The translations under genes were made by a program, and so were the position numbers. Below the pieces are notes generated by a model. It was not told where the DNA came from and searched no databases. It was given only the letters and a program-made list of their open reading frames with translations. A stretch of 64,000 nt of DNA. It comes from Diadophis punctatus similis (taxonomy: Eukaryota > Chordata > Lepidosauria > Squamata > Dipsadidae). The DNA lies in the NCBI GenBank assembly GCA_023053685.1, contig JALIGW010000002.1, positions 163,820,534-163,884,533 of the forward strand, read 5' to 3'. Position 1 is the first letter of the stretch, and each line of letters starts with the position of its first letter. Positions 47,615-61,543 of this stretch are shown here, piece after piece.

Positions 47615-48243
47615 CCGTATTTTTCGGAGTATAAGATGCACCGGAGTATAAGACGCACCTTAGTTTTTGGGGAGGAAAATAGGGGGGGAAATCTGCCTAC
47701 CAGGTATTCATCTGGCTAGCGTCCTTAGTCTGGTCAGCTTCAGCACATTATTTTATCCCCTAGTTAGGACTTAAAAAAACCTTCTTTGGAGAGAGTAACA
47801 ATGAAAGAGCCTGCAAGCCAGTAAGAGCTGGGAAGATCATTAGCACCTGGTTAGGGCTAGAAAAAAACTTATTCGGAGCAAGTAGAGCAACGAAAAAAAC
47901 CCTGCAAAGACTTGGGGCTGGAAAAACATTCTTCGGAGAGAGTAACAATGAAAGAGCCTGCAAGCCAGTAAGAGCTGGGAAGATAGATAGCACCTGGTTA
48001 GGGCTAGAAAAAAACTTATTCGGAGCAAGTAGAGCAATGAAAAAACCCTGCAAAGACTTAGGGCTGGAAAAACATTCTTTAGAGAGAGTAACAATGAAAG
48101 AGCCTGCAAGGTAAGAGCTGGGAAGATCTGTTAGCACCTAGTTAGGGCTGGAAAAAAAGCTACATTCAAAGTATAAGACGCACCCAAATTTTCAGCCACT
48201 TTTCGGAAGGAAAAAAGTGCGTCTTATACTCCAAAAAATACGG
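47615..48243 (+). mobile_element. TA-flanked palindromic-end DNA element, copy 3, with tandem repeats
   Basis: It starts CCGTATTTTTCGGAGTATAA, ends TTATACTCCAAAAAATACGG, and is bracketed by TA (47613-47614, 48244-48245). The interior differs from the 17-kb and 21-kb copies: a unit of about 146 bp (GAGAGTAACAATGAAAGAGC...) is repeated nearly three times from about 47793 to 48150. Confidence 0.82.
47793..48150. repeat. 146-bp tandem repeat, about 2.5 units
   Basis: Direct units start near 47793, 47939 and 48085, each with AGCCTGCAAG, GCACCTGGTTAGGGCTAG and CTTATTCGGAGCAAGTAGAG. Identity between units 1 and 2 is high, so expansion was recent. Confidence 0.88.
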
Positions 48244-48245
48244 TA

Positions 48246-50800
<2,555 letters not shown>

Positions 50801-52074
50801 ACGTGCGTGTACGTGCATGCGTGCAGGTGCATGCAAGAGATCTGGATGCAAATGGTCCATAATGACAAATGGACACAATAACTTAAACCCTTTCTTAGCT
50901 GCCTCTGTATTGAAACAAATATGAGATCCTGGTGTCACTTACACTTTGGCAGGCCTACCGTTGACTGCTGCAGGCCTCAGAATTGCACATGCCTGTCAAA
51001 CCAGGGCCCAAGTATCCTTTTGACATTGGGAGCAGTAGACTTATCTTTGAAACTGGCATATAATATCAAGTATGTCACAAATGACAACTTATCATTCAGG
51101 CTGGCAGTTGAAATGGCCAGGCTGTCCTGATCTGAATCTTGCTATGGTATAAAGCCTCCTAGATTGGCATTTGCATCTCAAAAGGGAACTCCACCCTTCC
51201 TTATTATGATACTGTCTAAAGGCAGTTCAGGACAATCCATTTCTTATATTTAGATTCAGCATGGTCTATGCGGTGATACACAACTTTGGCAGATATATAG
51301 CCTTCGATGATGAGAATTCTCTACACGTGGAAGAGAATAGGATATGCAACCAATTCTACACTCAACCATGCCTAATCATCTTTACATGAAAGTATCTACC
51401 CTGTAGATATGTGTTTCCTAACCCTCCCACCTCACCCCTCCCAAAGTACTAGTTTATCTGCCGCTATCCTGAAACTTGGGACTACAATTCCCAGAACCAT
51501 GCTATCTGAGGATGATGGGAACTAGGTAAGATGGTTAGATGATATATGAGAAGAGAAGAGAAGAGAAGTGTCAGTCTCCACACTGCCTGCTTGCTTCTGC
51601 TGCCATAGAAAAGGGGGGAGGAGGGAAGGTTAGGTATTGGGGGGGGAAGCTGCACTGGAGATGTCTCTTCTTGTGTCTGATTAGGGGCCTAGGGAGGAAA
51701 GTTCTCATCACGTACAGCCAGGCTAGATGGACTTGTTTACAGCCTGCTCAAGGCTTCGACAGACCAGAGGTGGAAGCCCAAATGGCATGTGTGCCCACCT
51801 GACATCTTGGGATATTGGGATTGGATGATTTGCCCAGGGGGTTTATGAGGGGAGGGTTTTGGGATTATTTCTATATGCATTTACGCCTCAGATCTTGCTT
51901 TCATTTTGTCTCTATCAGTTCTTGTCTAGTAAAAGTACTCTTCTCTATCAATATGGAGTTGGGGTCTTTCTTTCCTGGACTTTGAACGGAAGCACATCTG
52001 ACAAGATGGTTTATTGTCACTTTTCTCTGTACATAATGGCACACATTAAAATAAAATTCTGATGCACACTCTCA
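50801..52074. other. Unassigned sequence
   Basis: No supported gene. A short (GAGAA)n lies at 51548-51567. Confidence 0.4.
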
Positions 52075-52215
52075 AAGGAACACACACACACATCCATACA
52101 TGTGCATACACACATACATATATTGTAGATATGCATATGCATATGCATATACATACATATATGTACTCTCTGTGTGTATAGTCTTCTGTGTGTACTGTGT
52201 GTGTGTGTGTGTGTA
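52075..52215. repeat. Interrupted CA/CATA/GT low-complexity cluster
   Basis: Alternating purine-pyrimidine runs including repeated TATGCA at about 52130-52150 and (GT)n at 52195-52214. Confidence 0.85.
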
Positions 52216-53870
52216 GTCTTCCAATGTAAACAAATAAGATACCATTGCCAACTGTTCAAACTATTCTGAAAAGCAATGTACTAGAACGATTAGTCATCAA
52301 GGCCAGCATTGGGAAACAAGGCAGTAAATATTAACTGTTGCTTTTAACGCCAACAATCTAGTCCTTTCTATTCGAAACATAAAGGGATAGATTGCCAGTT
52401 CCAATGTTGCCTGGTACGCTTAAGAGACAAATGGGGGAAGTAAGCCATCTGGTGGTAAAAGAGCTGCATAACAACTAAGAAGTAAGTAACTAACAAGTAA
52501 GAAGACACATATTCAGACAAGAAACATGCATTGACACTTGAGCACTTTGAAAAGCATCTTTAAGCAGAGAATCAATACTGTTTATTTCTTTCACAGTTAA
52601 TGTAATGCAAATATACCATTGATATAAATATAAAGAGCCTGAAATTTCTGGTCGCATTATTTTCAGTGTTCAATTTTTGGACCTTAAGACAAAGTTCACA
52701 GCAGTTCAGACAGTTGGTTTTGGGTAGTAAATGAATCTAACAATACCATAGGAAGTTTCCACAGATTACAAGATGTGTACAAGGCCATTTCTCACCCATG
52801 TAAGCACATCAACTATAATGTACAAGTTAAATTGCCACAATAGTTCAGGTTATTAACTCTAAAGTTGAGAATTGGCCCAAACAACCTTACTTGTTGCATA
52901 GTTGACAAACAAAGCAGCAGCTATTTAGAATAATTAAATACTACAGTATTTAAAAAAAACAAGAAAAGGGGATTTGGGTTATAAGGTTGCTTCTTGGCCT
53001 TTATCCTACAAAGCTCTCACATTATGAAGAGTCTACTGCATCTGCATTGGGATGTACCACGACAAAATCCAGACACATATGGGTTGTGTTAAGAGTCAGT
53101 TAAAACATAAAGTTCATTTTATTCTCCATCTCACATAAAATGTTGTATGTCAAAGAGCAAACCCATGCATTTTTCAGGAGCCACACTTGAAGAGATCTAG
53201 TTACATTTTTAAACACTGCAAGCTGTCTTATCAGTTGCACCCAGAAGCATTAAAACTTTTAATATTTCACATCATCCTGAGCCTTCAGATCAGTTTATGC
53301 ATTCGTTTTCTATGCTGATTCCAAAAGTAATTTGATGTGATTACAGGTACAAGGACGTGGGAAGATAAGCATAATCTCTGATGGAGGACAGTGAAAAATT
53401 GCATTATGCCTCATGTTAATCTCACAGGCGCAAGTGCCCTTTATTGTACATTCTGATTTCACTGGAAATCAATCTCTGGAGCTGCAATTCCTCTCATTTT
53501 TAGAGTAAAGGGTAGGAAGCTTTCTTCCAATTCAACAAGGGGGAGAGAATATTTTAATATTCTTAGACTCGGGCCGAACCAGGAGCAACCCACCGCTGGT
53601 TCATTCCCTCCAATAATGAGAATAGGCATTGTATCACCTCAATGAAGGCCACTTAAAGTAAATATTTATTTTAGATTTTTATACCACCTTTTTTCTAGGA
53701 ACTAAATATGGCTTAAATAGCACTGTTCTTTCCCCCCCCCCAATAGCATAAACCCTGCGAGGTGAGTTGGGTATAAGAGAATAACTGGCTGAAAATCAAC
53801 CACTGAGTTTCCATGGTTGAGGGTAAACTCAAAACCAGTTTCTCCCTGTTCTTAGTCCAATACTTTACCC

Positions 53871-54185
53871 CAGCGGAGGGTTCCGGTTATTTTAGCTACC
53901 GGTGCGCATCGCGAGCATGCACAGAAGTGAACTCGCATTCCATTGGGCGATTTCACTTCTGTGCATGCTTAGGATGACGTTACAAGCCAAAACACAACTG
54001 AGGAGCTTCTCAGCTGTGCTTCGAAGAAAGAATAAAGGTCTGTATTGAAACAAGGGTCGGTGGGAGGGCTTTTTTCCGACAGCTCAGGATGCGGAGAAGC
54101 CGGAAAAAAGCGCCTAAAAATGACATCATCACCGGGCTCCTACTGGTGCGGCATCCCACACAGCACTGGTAGGAACCCACCACTG
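53871..54185 (+). mobile_element. Non-autonomous hAT, 315 bp, perfect duplication
   Basis: It starts CAGCGGAGGGTTCCGG and ends GGTAGGAACCCACCACTG. CTTTACCC is duplicated exactly (53863-53870, 54186-54193). The interior holds CGAGCATGCACAGAAGTG and an inverted partner. It probably lies in the 3' UTR of the SH3 gene. Confidence 0.94.
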
Positions 54186-54552
54186 CTTTACCCACTATAA
54201 CACACCACAGCCATTTTGTTCAGATTATTAAGACTGATATATTACTGAAGAGAACAACTGGGTTTACAGTAGTAATTTTGTAATTGTACCATAGATCATT
54301 GGAAAATGCTGAGCTGGTTCTTTTAGCTGTTTCTTCACTATCATAAAACCAAAAGGACATTATATCAGTGAAAGAAGAATGGGGCTTCAACTAGCCTATG
54401 GCTCAGAGCTTCTTTGTCATGATGGGTTGCTAACTGATTGAGATGGGTATTCTGGAATGAGTTAGGAAGAGACACATTCCCCTTCTAAGCCCTTATTGCA
54501 CTAAGCACTATTACACTTAGAAATCTTTGGTTTGAGACCATGCATTGATCAA

Positions 54553-54780
54553 ATACAGGTAGTCCTCATTTAGTGACTGTCTCATTTAGCAATGATTCAT
54601 AGTTATGACGGTAATGTAAAAGTAGCTTTGAGACATTTACAGGTGTGTGAAGCAAATGAAAGCTGAATTAAGATTGTAAGCACAGTTGTGGGTTCACTTA
54701 GCAAGCACTTCATTTAATGACCGAGTTGTGGGCCCCAAATGAGATCACTGAATGGGGACTATTTGTAACTTGTAATTTGT
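54553..54780 (+). mobile_element. Fragment of the GTAGTCCTCAACTTA DNA element family
   Basis: ACAGGTAGTCCTCATTTAGTG, then ATAGTTATGACGG and GAATGGGGACTAT, are shared with 20482-20905 and 22313-23038. The right side is degraded, with a short duplication of AATGGGGACTAT. Confidence 0.5.
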
Positions 54781-55104
54781 AATGGGGACTATGGTGCAGA
54801 AATTATTCTAGATTACTACAGGAACCCTTCTTTTCCAATATTTGGAATATCCCTTGTCAGCTTTAGATCAAGAAATACCATCACAATTATAAGTAGCTTA
54901 TGTATCTACATTCCTTCATTTTTTTTTCAATAAATATGGCACAAATTCATTCTGAATTTCTGAAACTGAAACTCACAATATTCCAGAGGCCTCCTGGCCT
55001 CATTGTCAGCCTCTTTGTCCATTGAATGTCATGAAAGAAAGGGAAAGAGAGGAGCAATGAAAATATAGCTGACTTCTAAACCAAGCATCTCTTAACAGTT
55101 GCCT

Positions 55105-55329
55105 TTACTGAGCTGGAAATGGCCAAACGGGTGAGATCCATCCCGGTGGTTGTGGGGGTAACACGGCCAGGTGGTTGGAAGGCACGTAGCCCCTCTGTCC
55201 ATTCACTTCCACTAAGAACCATTCGTTGCTTCCCTTTTTATCATGGGGTTCCAGCACAGTCACTGATTGGCCTGCTTGCAGACTGACTTCCTGGTTGCTC
55301 CTGGCTGCAAAGGGATAAGCAGCACTTAC
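55105..55329 (-). CDS. Terminal coding exon: C-terminal SH3 domain, Tuba-type RhoGEF-like
   Basis: The minus strand gives 74 codons plus TAA. It encodes one complete SH3 domain: an ALYDY-like [10 protein letters not shown]-loop residues [15 protein letters not shown], the diagnostic tryptophan in GSNEWFLVE, then [12 protein letters not shown], followed by a short proline-rich end ([17 protein letters not shown]). SH3 domains bind proline-rich peptides. The intron ends TTTTTCTTAG just before V-S (phase 0), matching the donor phase of the upstream exon. C-terminal position and double-SH3 context suggest DNMBP/ARHGEF37/ARHGEF38, but other SH3 adaptors are possible. No disabling lesion is present. 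Confidence 0.88.
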   Translation of the reverse strand, partial: VSAAYPFAARSNQEVSLQAGQSVTVLEPHDKKGSNEWFLVEVNGQRGYVPSNHLAVLPPQPPGWISPVWPFPAQ

Positions 55330-55345
55330 CTAAGAAAAACAGAAA
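55330..55345 (-). other. Splice acceptor of the terminal SH3 exon
   Basis: On the minus strand the intron ends in a pyrimidine tract and TTAG. The exon then starts with GTAAGT, itself a perfect 5' splice-site consensus, so the junction has the form of a recursive-splicing motif. Confidence 0.75.
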
Positions 55346-55397
55346 CACGGTTATAATACTGGATATGATTTTGATCATTATAATACAGGATATGACA

Positions 55398-55793
55398 CAG
55401 GGGCGGGTTGCTCTCTTACCTCACTACTGAAGCACTGTGCGCGCATCATCACGTTTGGTGCGCGTGCGTGCGCTCGCTATGCACGCACCACCTCGCACGA
55501 TTTTGCTTCTGCACATGCACGGAAGCAAAATCTCGCCGAAATCTCACAAGGGGACGCGTGCGCGTGCACAATTTTGCCGAGATTTTGCTTCTGCGCATGC
55601 GTGGAAGCAAAATCTCACCGAAATCATATGCGCACATCCCCTCACAAGATTTCGGCGAGATTTTGCTTCCGCGCGTGCGCAGAAGCAAAAAAGCCCAAAA
55701 ATTCAGCACCGGAGCGGTCATGTGCAAACAGCGCCATCTGCTGGCCGCTACCGGAACGACAGAGTGGACCGCACTGGTAGGAACCCACCACTG
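55398..55793 (+). mobile_element. Non-autonomous hAT, 396 bp, in the intron next to the SH3 exon
   Basis: It starts CAGGGGCGGGTTGCTC and ends GGTAGGAACCCACCACTG. ATATGACA is duplicated exactly (55390-55397, 55794-55801). Sister to 11038-11383: the interior repeats TTTTGCTTC...GAAGCAAAAT palindromes around TGCGCATGCG and GCGCGTGCGC. It ends 68 bp from the splice acceptor, in antisense to nothing coding. Confidence 0.95.
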
Positions 55794-55801
55794 ATATGAC
55801 A

Positions 55802-57684
55802 CCAAAAAATTAAGTAAACATGGCCAGCTCAGTCCTACCCATATAGGCAAAGCAACTTTCTGGGGTGCCTTTCTGCAAACATCCTGAAGAAGTAGAAATT
55901 TATTCTGAAATTGATGACAAGTAGCCATGCCCAGAGACAGAACAGGTATCTAAATTTGTTGGATTATACAGGACACAAATAAATTTGTTGGGTTATACAG
56001 GACACAAATGAGCTACCAGTCCAAAGAAACGAGAACATTTGATTGTCAATTGCTAGTGTTAGATTCGCGCATAAATGAAAAGGTGCAGTTTTCACAGCAA
56101 CAGTTCAGTACTTCATTTCTGTCCAAGCTGTAGCGAATACTGAATGCCGGCAGGCTCCAGGCAAGCCGCTTTTAAGGGCTTGCCTGAAGTCGGCCAGCCA
56201 CTGACAGCCGTTTAAAACTCCCACCGCTTGTTTATCCAATCAGCGGCCAGTATGCAAATTATCCAACGTCCGTCCGTACGTAACAGCCAGCCTGCAGAAA
56301 GTGGTATGTTTGAAGCTGGTGAGGCAGAAATCTCTCATTTTTATACCAGAGAAAGCCATACTGTAAATAAGAGAAAAGAAGCAGAATCTTTCAAAACCAA
56401 GAGAAAAATAGTGAAACAGAAAGGGGAGAGAAAGAGCCTAACCTATATAAAGAGCCCGATTCCTCCTGGGCGTTGTTAGATGAATTTTGTTGCCTGTGTG
56501 GCTTTCTAATGCTCTGCAGTATGTGGACTTATGTAACCTTGTTGAATTTGTGTGAGGAATGCTGAGCAGTAAGAGGCATGAGTGAAAATAAAATAAATGG
56601 AAGTAGTGACAGGCATATAGAATTATGAATTATTCAGCTCAGTTCTGGATACTATGCAAGCTAACAACAAACCTAAAGTAAATGTCTAGAGTGTTTGAGC
56701 CTTGAAATGCAGTTTGTGTCAGCCCTGGACCCATTTTCTCCTGGCATCTTCAGGGCTGCCACAGCAGAGGCTGGTTGAGCTGTGGGAAGGGGAGCGGGGA
56801 GGTAGAGATAGCAAAGGGATTGTAACCAAAATGAAATTATTTCCTCTGAGAACCAAGGAGGTTCCCACCAGGTACAAGAAGGCGGGATGTGGGGGCCAGA
56901 TGAACTTTGGCCCGTGACCTGATTGGACCATGTGCTGGACTGCATGGGCAGGGGGAGGAAAAATGTACTTTTAACTAAGAGGAAACCCGAGGGGGCTTTA
57001 GAGTTGGGTTTCCCCAGATGTGCCATTATGACCTGCCTAATAAATCCAAGCTTTGAGGAGCATGCCAGTCTCGGAGTTTTGATTCTGTTGGGGGCGTTAC
57101 TTGGAAGCCTGGCATTAACCTGACTCTTGATAGTTTGCAGTGGTGCCAAGAGAGAAAGAGCAACATAAACCCGTCTTCCCCACTACAGAAGTCCTTCCAG
57201 ATCCAGACAATACAAAGATCGATCTCCAGGGGAGAAGATCTAGCTTGGCTCTGACCACATTCCCTTTGGGAACTTTCAGACTGGGCGTTGCCCACATTGG
57301 AAGGCACCAGTCTGGGAGGTTGGTGGGGGAAAGGGGAGGGGAATCTGGGACTGGATTATTCCCTCTGAGATTTTCCTAGGACTGCACCCAAAATGTGTGT
57401 TGTTAATGGGGGACCCTTTCTATATCACACGGCATTGAATAAGATGGAAGAGGAAACTGACATTTGCCCAGGCTAGCAGAAATACTAAGGAACAAGGTGC
57501 AGATTCAGGAGATAATCCTGCTTTGGTTATACTTACGTTTCAGGAAACTATGGCATTTGGTTTCAGACAAAGAACTGAGAACCCAATGAACTAATGAAAG
57601 TTCATGTTTCGGCCTACACAATGGTGGTAAGAATTGCAATGTGGCAGTTCTTCTCTGCACTTATTTCATCTTGTGCTAAAGATT
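55802..57684. other. Intronic sequence with an LTR-like or promoter-like patch
   Basis: Within the presumed SH3-gene intron. A 29-bp direct duplication is at 55952-55980 and 55981-56009 (one mismatch). A patch at 56130-56460 has CCAATCAGCGG and TATATAAAG, which could be an LTR or a cryptic promoter; no paired termini were found. Frames at 56673-57149 are not recognisable. Confidence 0.35.
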
Positions 57685-57755
57685 CGAGCCGAGGTGGTGC
57701 AGTGGTTAAAATGCAGCACTGCAGTTCAGCAGTTCAAATCTCACCGGCTCAAGAT
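57685..57755 (+). mobile_element. tRNA-derived SINE, 5' part of a split copy
   Basis: Head GAGCCGAGGTGGTGCAGTGG, B-box GTTCAAATC and CTCACCGGCTCAAGAT. The family body would continue with TGACTCAGCC, which resumes at 60367. The final CTCAAGAT (57748-57755) is the duplicated target of the hAT. Confidence 0.92.
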
Positions 57756-57900
57756 TAAGGTGACCAGATTTTAACATTGGTAAACAGGGACACCATTGAC
57801 CGGGGTGGGTGGGTTCCTGATTAAAAATTATTTATTTATTTATTTTGGTCGTTTTTGTATGCCGCCCCACTCCCGTAGGACTCAGGGCAGCCATACAACC

Positions 57901-58361
<461 letters not shown>

Positions 58362-58423
58362 TATGCAGCTATTAGTTCTTGGAGGGATTTGGCTGGGTAA
58401 ACTTGGCCAATCTGACTAAACCA

Positions 58424-58689
58424 GGGGTCGGCAAACTTAAACACTCAAAGAGCCATTTGGACCCGTTTCCCACAGAAAAAAACCCACCGAGAGCCACAAA
58501 ACCTGGGTAGGCGTGGCCAACTTGACATCACTCACACCCACCCAGTCACATGACCCCCTAGCCACACCCACCCAGCCAGTCATTAGGACAGAGAACTGGA
58601 AACCACAAAACCCTTTACTCTCTCTCTCTCTCTCCCCCTCCCTCTCATCTCTCCCTTTCCATCTCTTTATCTCGCTCTCTCCATCCATA

Positions 58690-58690
<1 letters not shown>
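58424..58690 (+). mobile_element. Left end of another hAT family, right end not found
   Basis: CAGGGGTCGGCAAACTTAAA, then AAAGAGCCATTTGGACC, is a typical CAG-starting hAT terminus. No matching inverted terminus was found before the microsatellites, so it is a truncated piece or a nested element whose other end was lost. Confidence 0.55.
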
Positions 58691-58735
<45 letters not shown>

Positions 58736-58748
58736 CTATCTATTTATC

Positions 58749-58837
<89 letters not shown>

Positions 58838-58870
58838 CCTACCTACCGACATACCTACCTACCTACCTAT
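58691..58870. repeat. (TGTC)n and (TATC)n array; GATA repeat on the minus strand
   Basis: About seven TGTC units precede about 28 TATC units, then TACC variants. On the minus strand this is (GATA)n, the core of the banded-krait (Bkm) satellite known from snakes. Confidence 0.96.
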
Positions 58871-58898
58871 CTACTCTCTCTCTCCCTCTCATCTCTCC

Positions 58899-58933
58899 TT
58901 CCTTCCTTCCTTCCTTCCTAACTTCTTTCTTTT

Positions 58934-58968
<35 letters not shown>

Positions 58969-59230
58969 CTTTCTTTCTTCTTTCTTTCTTTCTTTCTTTC
59001 TGTCTTCCTTCCTTCCTTCCTAACTTTTCTTTCTTTCTTTCTTTCTTTCTGTCTTCTTCTTTCTTCTTCCTTCCTTCCTTCTTTCTTTCTGTCTTCCTTC
59101 AATCCTAACTTCTTTCTTTCTGTCTGTCTGACTTCTTTCTTCTTCTTCTCCTTCCTTCCTTCCTTCCTTCCTTCCTTCCTTCCTTCCTTCCTTCCTTCCT
59201 TCCTTCCTTCCTTCCTTCCTTCTTCCTTCT
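58899..59230. repeat. (TTCC)n / (TTTC)n pyrimidine array
   Basis: Alternating TTCC and TTTC tetranucleotide blocks ending in about 18 TTCC units. Confidence 0.96.
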
Positions 59231-59350
59231 TTCTTTCTCCCTGCAAACCAATCCACACTGTGGCTCCTTTCTCCAAGGCGCTGCATGTGCGAAGTCTCCC
59301 CGGTCGCTGTGGCTGCACCGGGGAGCCCGCATCCTGGTCATTAACAATGG

Positions 59351-59517
59351 AGACGCAGAAAGTCTCAGCTCCCAGCCTTCGTGGGAGTCGAGCTGGCGTG
59401 GCTGTGGAGAGGGGCTGGCTGAAGACGTTTCAGCAGCTCCTGGAAGATGGGCAGCCGTCAGCCCAGCCGGGGGGGAGGAGGAGGAGGAGAAAGGCAGTGG
59501 GAGAGACCTCAGAGCAG

Positions 59518-59575
<58 letters not shown>

Positions 59576-59749
59576 GACTCGCAGAAAGTCTCAGCTCCCA
59601 GCCTTCGCGGGAGTCGAGCTGGTGTGGCTGTGGAGAGGGGCTGGCTGAAGACGTTTCAGCAGCTCCTGGAAGACGGGCAGCCATCAGCCCAGCCGGGGGG
59701 GAGGAGGAGGAGGAGGAGGAGAAAGGCAGCGGGAGAGACCTCAGAGCAG

Positions 59750-59809
<60 letters not shown>

Positions 59810-59979
59810 ACTCGCAGAAAGTCTCAGCTCCCAGCCTTCGCGGGAGTCGAGCTGGTGTGGCTGTGGAGAGGGGCTGGCTGAAGACGTTTCAGCAGCTCCT
59901 GGAAGAAGGGCAGCCGTCAGCCCAGCCGGGGAGGAGGAGGAGGAGGAGGAGAAAGGCAGCAGGAGAGACCTCAGAGCAG

Positions 59980-60022
<43 letters not shown>

Positions 60023-60122
60023 GACTCGCAGAAAGTCTCAGCTCCCAGCCTTCGCGGGAGTCGAGCTGGTGTGGCTGTGGAAAGGGGCTGGCTGAAGAAG
60101 TTTCAGCAGCTCCTGGAAGACG
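59351..60122 (+). repeat. VNTR: 3 full units of 214-233 bp plus a partial fourth
   Basis: Units start near 59351, 59575, 59808 and 60022 (CGCAGAAAGTCTCAGCTCCC). Each has GGAGTCGAGCTGG, GAAGACGTTTCAGCAGCTCC and a (GGA)n run. The three full units end in (AC)n arrays of about 40-60 bp. Units are nearly identical apart from microsatellite length, implying recent amplification. All three frames stay partly open, but this is not a gene. Confidence 0.94.
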
Positions 60123-60358
60123 TTTGGCGCATGCGCCACGGTTTGGCCACCATGGAGCCCGACATGCCTGCCTTAAAACTCCCCAAGTTTTAACTCCCCC
60201 CAATCTCGCACGCCCCCATTTCAGGCCGATTTTTGGAAAGAAAAAATAGTCGTGCATTCTTTCCAAAAATCGGGACTTTTTAGAAACGCGGCGGGACGCG
60301 GGACAAATCATTAAAAAGCGTGGCTGTCCCGCCAAAAGCGGGACGTCTGGTCACCTTA

Positions 60359-60506
60359 CTCAAGATTGACTCAGCCTTCCATCCTTCTGAGGTCGGTAAA
60401 ATGACCCAGATTGTTGGGGGCAATATGCTGAACTCTGTAAACCGCTTAGAGAGGACTGTAAAGCACCATGAAGTGGTATATAAGTCTAAGTGCTATTGCT
60501 AAGTGC
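60359..60506 (+). mobile_element. tRNA-derived SINE, 3' part of the split copy
   Basis: After the second CTCAAGAT the family body resumes (TTGACTCAGCCTTCCATCC, GGGGGCAATATGCTGAACTC, CTGTAAACCGCTTAGAG) and ends AAGTGCTATTGCT. It restores a complete SINE with 57685-57755. Confidence 0.93.
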
Positions 60507-61543
60507 TATTCATGCTTGTGCTAAATTACAACCTTTTAGAGAAAGATGAACAGGACAAAGTGACTGCACACATACTGGATGAATTTGCAGATTTTTTGGA
60601 AAACAAATTCACTTGATAGGGTTTTCAGTAATTTTAATGTTGCCAATTGTGATTTGAATTCAAGCTTTTCTTTGCCCTTTCAAATAGCTAGGCAGGACAT
60701 GGATAGCTGGGTCCAGGAAGTATTCAGTGTTTCTCCAAAGGAGGGAGGAATGCCACCTTACTTTGAAAGAAGCAGTAGCCATTCATGGGTATGGCTATGT
60801 TTAATTAATTTTGTCTGGGGTTCAATATCCCTGTTTTAAAGAATATAGTTGAAAAATGGTGGGTAATCAGTGGGACATCATACAAAAGATCTTAGAGGAA
60901 ATAAGTTTTCTAGATCTTTTCCAGTTCGGATTCTAGTTATGAGACAGAAATGGTTTTAGTCATGGTGGTGAATAATTTTCATTTGGAATTTATGCGGACT
61001 AAACTTTTCAGGGTCTTATTAGAACTTTGACTTTTAGCTCCTACACAAGCAGCAAGTGAATGCCCAAGTCTAGCTGGGTGCCTCTTGTGATCTTATGTAT
61101 TTTTAGACATAATCATATAAACTAATCCTTCATGTGGCTGCTACTCCTTATCAATCTTTGTTTTGGTTTTCATTGCTCACTACATGTACATTTTTTTATT
61201 TGACCAACACCTTGCCAGTTCCCAAATCTGACCCACACTCGTGTTTCACTTTATAAATGTCTCAAGGGTGAGTCAACATATCTGGGCTATTCCATATTTA
61301 AATCCATTTGAGATCCTATTTCTACCTGAGGGGGGGAAATCACTTAAGAGATATGCCCAATTTTGCATCCTGAAATGGCCCTGTTAAAATATAAATCAGC
61401 ATAACAGGACAGGAAATGCCATCAGCTGCCAGTCTCCAGTCATAAATTCACTGCCTGTACACAACCCGTACTATTGTCCTTGAAAATCAAAGCAACAAGA
61501 AAGACAAAGACAGGAGTGGCTGAGAAGCTTGTACTTTACTCAC
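60507..61543. other. Intronic sequence, no feature recognised
   Basis: Between the two SH3-gene exons. No further exon or repeat is supported. Confidence 0.45.

Larger units (their letters stand above)
52581..55104 (-). other. Probable 3' UTR of the SH3-domain gene
   Basis: Downstream of the stop codon on the minus strand, the sequence is mostly unique and non-repetitive, apart from a hAT at 53871-54185 and a DNA-element fragment near 54553-54780. Candidate poly(A) signals (AATAAA on the minus strand) occur at 52581-52586, 53117-53122 and 53440-53445. The true end is not determinable from sequence alone. Confidence 0.3.

Noticed and set aside
59351..60122. CRISPR-like array of regularly spaced units
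   Set aside because: Units are over 200 bp, nearly identical throughout, and the variable part is an AC microsatellite. It is a VNTR in a vertebrate genome.
58513..60249. Open frame of 578 codons on the plus strand
   Set aside because: It is translation of pyrimidine microsatellites, GATA repeats and a VNTR; composition is almost entirely S/F/L, then T/H repeats, with no domain or splice context.
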